The translations under genes and the position numbers were made by a program. Below the pieces are notes generated by a model. It made no database searches and had not been told where the DNA came from. It saw only the letters and a list, made by a program, of their open reading frames with translations. 64,000 bases of DNA from Algibacter sp. L3A6. Lineage in GTDB: Bacteria > Bacteroidota > Bacteroidia > Flavobacteriales > Flavobacteriaceae. Where the stretch lies: the NCBI RefSeq assembly GCF_009796825.1, contig NZ_CP047030.1:3098501-3162500 (forward strand), given 5' to 3'. Numbering within the stretch: position 1 is the stretch's first letter; each line of letters starts with the position of its first letter. This document shows, piece after piece, positions 60,471 through 64,000 of this stretch.

Positions 60471-62369
60471 TTATTCGTTAGGTAAATCTTCGGTGTCAGG
60501 AATTTGACGGACTTTATCTAACCATGTAAATTTTAAAATAACCGATGTGATTATAAAAATAAGCAATGCTATTAAACTTTTAGGGTAATCTCTAATCATA
60601 AAATAAATTGGTAGTAAAACCATACTCGATTGCCATATAATACCTACTAGACAATTTAACATATCGGCTTTAAAATCTGTATTTTTAGTCACCTCAGGTT
60701 CGTCTATTTTTAATGCTTTATAAACCGGATGCCACCAACCCCACGGGCGAACGTTGTTGTAGAACGCTTTTAAGGTTTCCATATTGGTTGGCGCTGTTAA
60801 ATAGGTGCCTAAAAAAGACCCCAATAATGACACGGCGAATATAATTGGAAATATGTAAATAACATCAATATGTGCACAATGGTATAGCCAAGAACCGACT
60901 TCGAAATTCGATTTATTCATGTCTAATAAAAACTGAATGGTCGCAATAATTAAGCCAGAAGTCATACCCCAAAAGTAGCCCCAACCATTAAAACGCCACC
61001 AAATCCATTTTAAGAAATTCGATGCTACGTAACCGCCATAAAGCGCACTAGTAATCCATAAGGTTATTGCGTTAATAGATTCGGCGAAAAAGCCCATAGT
61101 AACACCAAGAATAACAATAGCAAAAGAGGTGATATGACTGGCTTTTATATAATGTGATGGTTCGGCTTCTGGTTTTACGTATTTTTTGTAAATATCGTTA
61201 ACAACATAAGCAGGCCCTGAATTTACAAAGGCTGAAAAAGTTGACATAAACGCAGCTAAAAGCCCAGCAAGTAATAAACCTTTAATTCCAACAGGAACGT
61301 GGTTATTAATTACGGTAGGTAATATAATTTCTAAATCGTCTAAGCTTAATGTGGGTGAAGCTGCCAAAGATGGCGCTAAGTATACTAAAGCTAAAACAAC
61401 AATACCTGCAATAAGTAAATAGCGAGGAATAAATAAAATAAGGTTTGTAAATCCACTCATGTAAGCGGCTTCTTTTACCGAGCGAGTCGATAGAATACGT
61501 TGCATATCATAACTTGGCGTTGGGCCTGCGATACTCGCAAAAAAGCCTTTAAACAAGCACATGCCAATAAAAGCACCAAACATTTTGTAACCTTGTGTAT
61601 CTACTAAATTGTTAAATGCGGTGAGTTCGCCTGTCCAAGAGCCTTCAATAGAATTTCCGAAGAAAATAGTACTCCATTCTGTAGAAATGATATTGTTTAT
61701 TTCCACATCGGATACCGAAATGAAAGCATAAATAGCAATTAACACACCCGATAAAACCATGATGCCGTATTGTAAAACTTCAGTAGCAACTACCGAAAAC
61801 ATACCGCCTTTAATGGTGTAAATAGTGGTTAAAAATATAATGATTAATGCATAACTCTGACTTGAAGTTAATAGCACAGCATCGTTTAAAATAAAAGGAA
61901 TATCCCAAGGTAAAATAACCGACATAAATTTACCAACGCCTTCAAAAAAGTAAGCAATAAAACCTACGGAAGCTACAATAGCAAATATAGCCACAATTAA
62001 GTGTGAAGCTCGGCCAGCTCTATCATCGCCAAAACGTGTTAGTATCCATTCTGAACCTGTCATTATGTTTGAACGTCTAATCCAAACGGCAAGGAAAACC
62101 ATGATGAAAATTTGATTCCATATCGGCCACATCCACATAAACATGAAACTTTTGGCACCATATAAAAAGAGTAAACCAACCATCCAGGCGGTACCCGAAA
62201 CATCGAACATTCCGGAGCCATTACTAAGCCCTAGGTAGTACCATTTTATACTTTTTCCTCCTAAAAAATAAGAGTCTAAACCTTTTGATGCACGTTTAGA
62301 TATCCAAATACCAACACCGAGGGTTAATAGGATATAGAGTACAATTATTATTACATCTATACTATGCAT
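60471..62369 (-). CDS. Sodium/solute symporter (SSS family), predicted Man-GlcNAc transporter
   Basis: 632 residues with about 14 hydrophobic segments, inner membrane. SSS family signs: FFLGGKS-like YFLGGKSIKWYYLGLSNGSG, GTAWMVGLLFLYGAKSFMFM, GVLIAIYAFISVSD and LLAGLLAAFMSTFSAFVNSG with YVVNDIYKKYV. It would couple sodium entry to substrate uptake. Position before GH130 suggests the substrate is the core disaccharide Man-beta-1,4-GlcNAc, but glucose, mannose or sialic acid transporters exist in the same family. Its ATG overlaps the stop of the GH92 gene by one base. Confidence 0.88.
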   Translation of the reverse strand: MHSIDVIIIVLYILLTLGVGIWISKRASKGLDSYFLGGKSIKWYYLGLSNGSGMFDVSGTAWMVGLLFLYGAKSFMFMWMWPIWNQIFIMVFLAVWIRRSNIMTGSEWILTRFGDDRAGRASHLIVAIFAIVASVGFIAYFFEGVGKFMSVILPWDIPFILNDAVLLTSSQSYALIIIFLTTIYTIKGGMFSVVATEVLQYGIMVLSGVLIAIYAFISVSDVEINNIISTEWSTIFFGNSIEGSWTGELTAFNNLVDTQGYKMFGAFIGMCLFKGFFASIAGPTPSYDMQRILSTRSVKEAAYMSGFTNLILFIPRYLLIAGIVVLALVYLAPSLAASPTLSLDDLEIILPTVINNHVPVGIKGLLLAGLLAAFMSTFSAFVNSGPAYVVNDIYKKYVKPEAEPSHYIKASHITSFAIVILGVTMGFFAESINAITLWITSALYGGYVASNFLKWIWWRFNGWGYFWGMTSGLIIATIQFLLDMNKSNFEVGSWLYHCAHIDVIYIFPIIFAVSLLGSFLGTYLTAPTNMETLKAFYNNVRPWGWWHPVYKALKIDEPEVTKNTDFKADMLNCLVGIIWQSSMVLLPIYFMIRDYPKSLIALLIFIITSVILKFTWLDKVRQIPDTEDLPNE

Positions 62370-64000
62370 TATTTTGCGTTGTTTGTGTTAATTCCCCACG
62401 ATTTGTTTGGTGTATTTCCCATTGTGAAATGAAGTGTTCCACCTTCTAAAAGGGTTTTATGAGAAATAAAGGATTGATTAAAAGGGGTGCCATTTAGTGT
62501 GGCAGATTGTATGTAAATATTTTCTACTGAAACGTTTTCTGCTTCAATAGTAAAACTTTTATCTTCTGAAATATTAATGGACGCTTTATCAAAAATAGGA
62601 CTTCCAATTTCGTATTCGGTAGATGCTGGATTCATTGGGTATAAGCCAATAGAACTTAAAGCGTACCAAGCACTCATTTGTCCACAATCTTCATTACCAC
62701 TTAATCCGTTAGGTGTGGTGTTGTATTGTGTGTCTAAAATATAGCGCGACCAATATTGTGTACGCCAAGGTTTATCGGCGTGATTAAACATGTAAGCAAT
62801 ATGATGACTCGGTTCGTTTCCATGAGCATATTGCCCAATTAAACCAGAAATATCAGCAGATGTGTTGCTTCCTGTAATTTCAGAACTTTCGGTAAATAAT
62901 TGTTCTAAGCGGTCGGTGAATATATCGTTGCTGCCGTGTAGTTCGATAAAGTTTTCTACGTTGTGTGGTACAAACCAACTGTGTTGCCAAGCGTTACCTT
63001 CGGTATAATCGGTATGTTCTCTGTGGTTAGAGTATTTAGGGTCGAAAGGTGTGTTCCAAGATTTTCCATTTTCAGATTTCCCTCTCATAAAGCCCGATTC
63101 ATTATCAAATAAAAATTTGTAAGCTTCTGAGCGTTCTGAGAAATAATTGTAATCTTCTGTTTTTCCTAAAGCTTTAGCCATTTGTGCCACGCACCAATCA
63201 TCATAAGCATATTCAAGTGTTATAGTAACCGATTCATCTAATAAATTATAAGGAATGTATCCAAATTCTTTATAAAATTTTAAACCACGTTCATCTTGCA
63301 TCATGGTTGTTTTCATGGCTTCGTATGCTTTTTCAGCATCAAAACCTCGAATACCTTTTAAGTAAGCTTCAACAATTACGGGAATAGAGTGGTAGCCCGT
63401 CATGGTGTTGGTTTCATTACCGTAAAGTGTCCAAACAGGGAGAATCTTTTTAGTTTCATAATACGCTAACATGGTATTAGTAATATCCGAAACTTTATCT
63501 GGTGCAATTAGAGTAAGCAAAGGATGTTCTGCTCTAAAGGTATCCCAAAGTGATAGGGTAGAGTATGCGGTGTAATTTGTAGCAGTAACTATGCTGTCGT
63601 TCTCTTTTCTAAATTGACCATTTTTATCGCTAAAAGTAACAGGCGCTAATTGTGCATGATACATTGCGGTGTAGAAAATAGTTTTTAAAGAATCTATTTC
63701 AGTCTCTACTTTTATTTTAGAAAGTGCAGTTTCCCAAGTAGATTCTGCCTGTTTTTTAACGGTTTCAAAATTAAAACCATCGGCTTCTAAATTATCTTTT
63801 GCATTATCTATACTTACCGATGATAAGGCTACTTTAGCAAGTAATTCATTGTTGTTATCTGCTTTAAAGAACAGTTGTGTTGCGGTTTGTATTCCTGTGG
63901 CAACATTATTCTCTATGGTTTCTTTATCTGAAACTAAAGTTTGTTTTGTAATAGGTTTAGAGAACTTAGCAACAAAAAATACTTTTTGGTTTCTAGCCCA
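62369..64000 (-). CDS. GH92 alpha-mannosidase, 5' part cut by window edge
   Basis: 543 in-frame codons without a start inside the window. The first visible residues are WARNQKVFFVAKFSKP, aligning with WARDQRLFFVIKLSKP in the GH92 at 55,025, so about 200 N-terminal residues are missing. YSTLSLWDTFRAEHPLLTLI, then YAHGNEPSHHIAYMFNH with the predicted acid, and SGNEDCGQMSAW with the base are all present. It is closest to the 55,025 copy, consistent with an old duplication. The stop overlaps the start of the symporter gene. Confidence 0.93.
   Translation of the reverse strand, partial: WARNQKVFFVAKFSKPITKQTLVSDKETIENNVATGIQTATQLFFKADNNNELLAKVALSSVSIDNAKDNLEADGFNFETVKKQAESTWETALSKIKVETEIDSLKTIFYTAMYHAQLAPVTFSDKNGQFRKENDSIVTATNYTAYSTLSLWDTFRAEHPLLTLIAPDKVSDITNTMLAYYETKKILPVWTLYGNETNTMTGYHSIPVIVEAYLKGIRGFDAEKAYEAMKTTMMQDERGLKFYKEFGYIPYNLLDESVTITLEYAYDDWCVAQMAKALGKTEDYNYFSERSEAYKFLFDNESGFMRGKSENGKSWNTPFDPKYSNHREHTDYTEGNAWQHSWFVPHNVENFIELHGSNDIFTDRLEQLFTESSEITGSNTSADISGLIGQYAHGNEPSHHIAYMFNHADKPWRTQYWSRYILDTQYNTTPNGLSGNEDCGQMSAWYALSSIGLYPMNPASTEYEIGSPIFDKASINISEDKSFTIEAENVSVENIYIQSATLNGTPFNQSFISHKTLLEGGTLHFTMGNTPNKSWGINTNNAK

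Noticed and set aside
11120..64000. Reading the locus as an alginate, ulvan or agar PUL
   Set aside because: No polysaccharide lyase or agarase/porphyranase family could be recognised.
1..64000. tRNA or rRNA genes
   Set aside because: No cloverleaf or conserved rRNA stretch was noticed on either strand. This was a reading by eye, not a model search.

Overview
The window looks like chromosomal DNA of a marine Flavobacteriaceae-type Bacteroidota. The evidence is AT-rich composition, a SusC/SusD pair, many lipoproteins, a type IX secretion sorting domain, and the lack of clear Shine-Dalgarno sequences. Almost all genes lie on the minus strand.

Positions 1 to about 10,601 form an accessory gene-cassette array. 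Short genes of mostly unknown function are separated by 130-200 bp imperfect palindromes. The two ends of each cassette carry a private 8-11 bp sequence, GTTGNNNNNNN on one side and its complement NNNNNNNCAAC on the other, and these sequences differ from cassette to cassette. This is the arrangement of integron cassettes, where R'' and R' boxes pair in the excised circle, so I read the palindromes as attC-like sites. No integrase is visible in the window. Cargo includes an S1 sulfatase, possibly an amidohydrolase, an FRG-domain protein and five unrecognised proteins. An IS110-family element, with a structured leader that is probably its bridge RNA, has inserted into one attC-like site.

Positions 11,120 to 64,000 are a large polysaccharide-utilisation locus (PUL), read right to left and divided by clear hairpin terminators. 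Unit 1 (right edge to 48,166): GH92, sodium/solute symporter, GH130, CBM9-like protein, GH10-like lipoprotein, GH92, Tat-exported glycosylasparaginase, GH20, GH92 and a PNGase F-like amidase. Unit 2 (47,799 to 20,384): FucP-like permease, five sulfatases, two GH29, a DUF5703 protein, GH95, GH3, GH30, GH20, GH92, a beta-helix (GH141-like) protein and a decayed GH3 remnant. Unit 3: SusC and SusD. Unit 4: a sulfatase with an altered maturation motif. Unit 5: a T9SS-secreted protein of unknown function.

Together these genes describe uptake and breakdown of asparagine-linked glycans that are probably fucosylated and sulfated. PNGase F and glycosylasparaginase free the glycan from protein or peptide. 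Sulfatases and fucosidases remove decorations. GH92 enzymes trim alpha-mannose and GH20 enzymes remove HexNAc. GH130 phosphorolyses Man-beta-1,4-GlcNAc in the cytoplasm after import, probably by the adjacent symporter, while fucose enters through the FucP-like permease. Substrate and linkage assignments are inferred from family membership and context.
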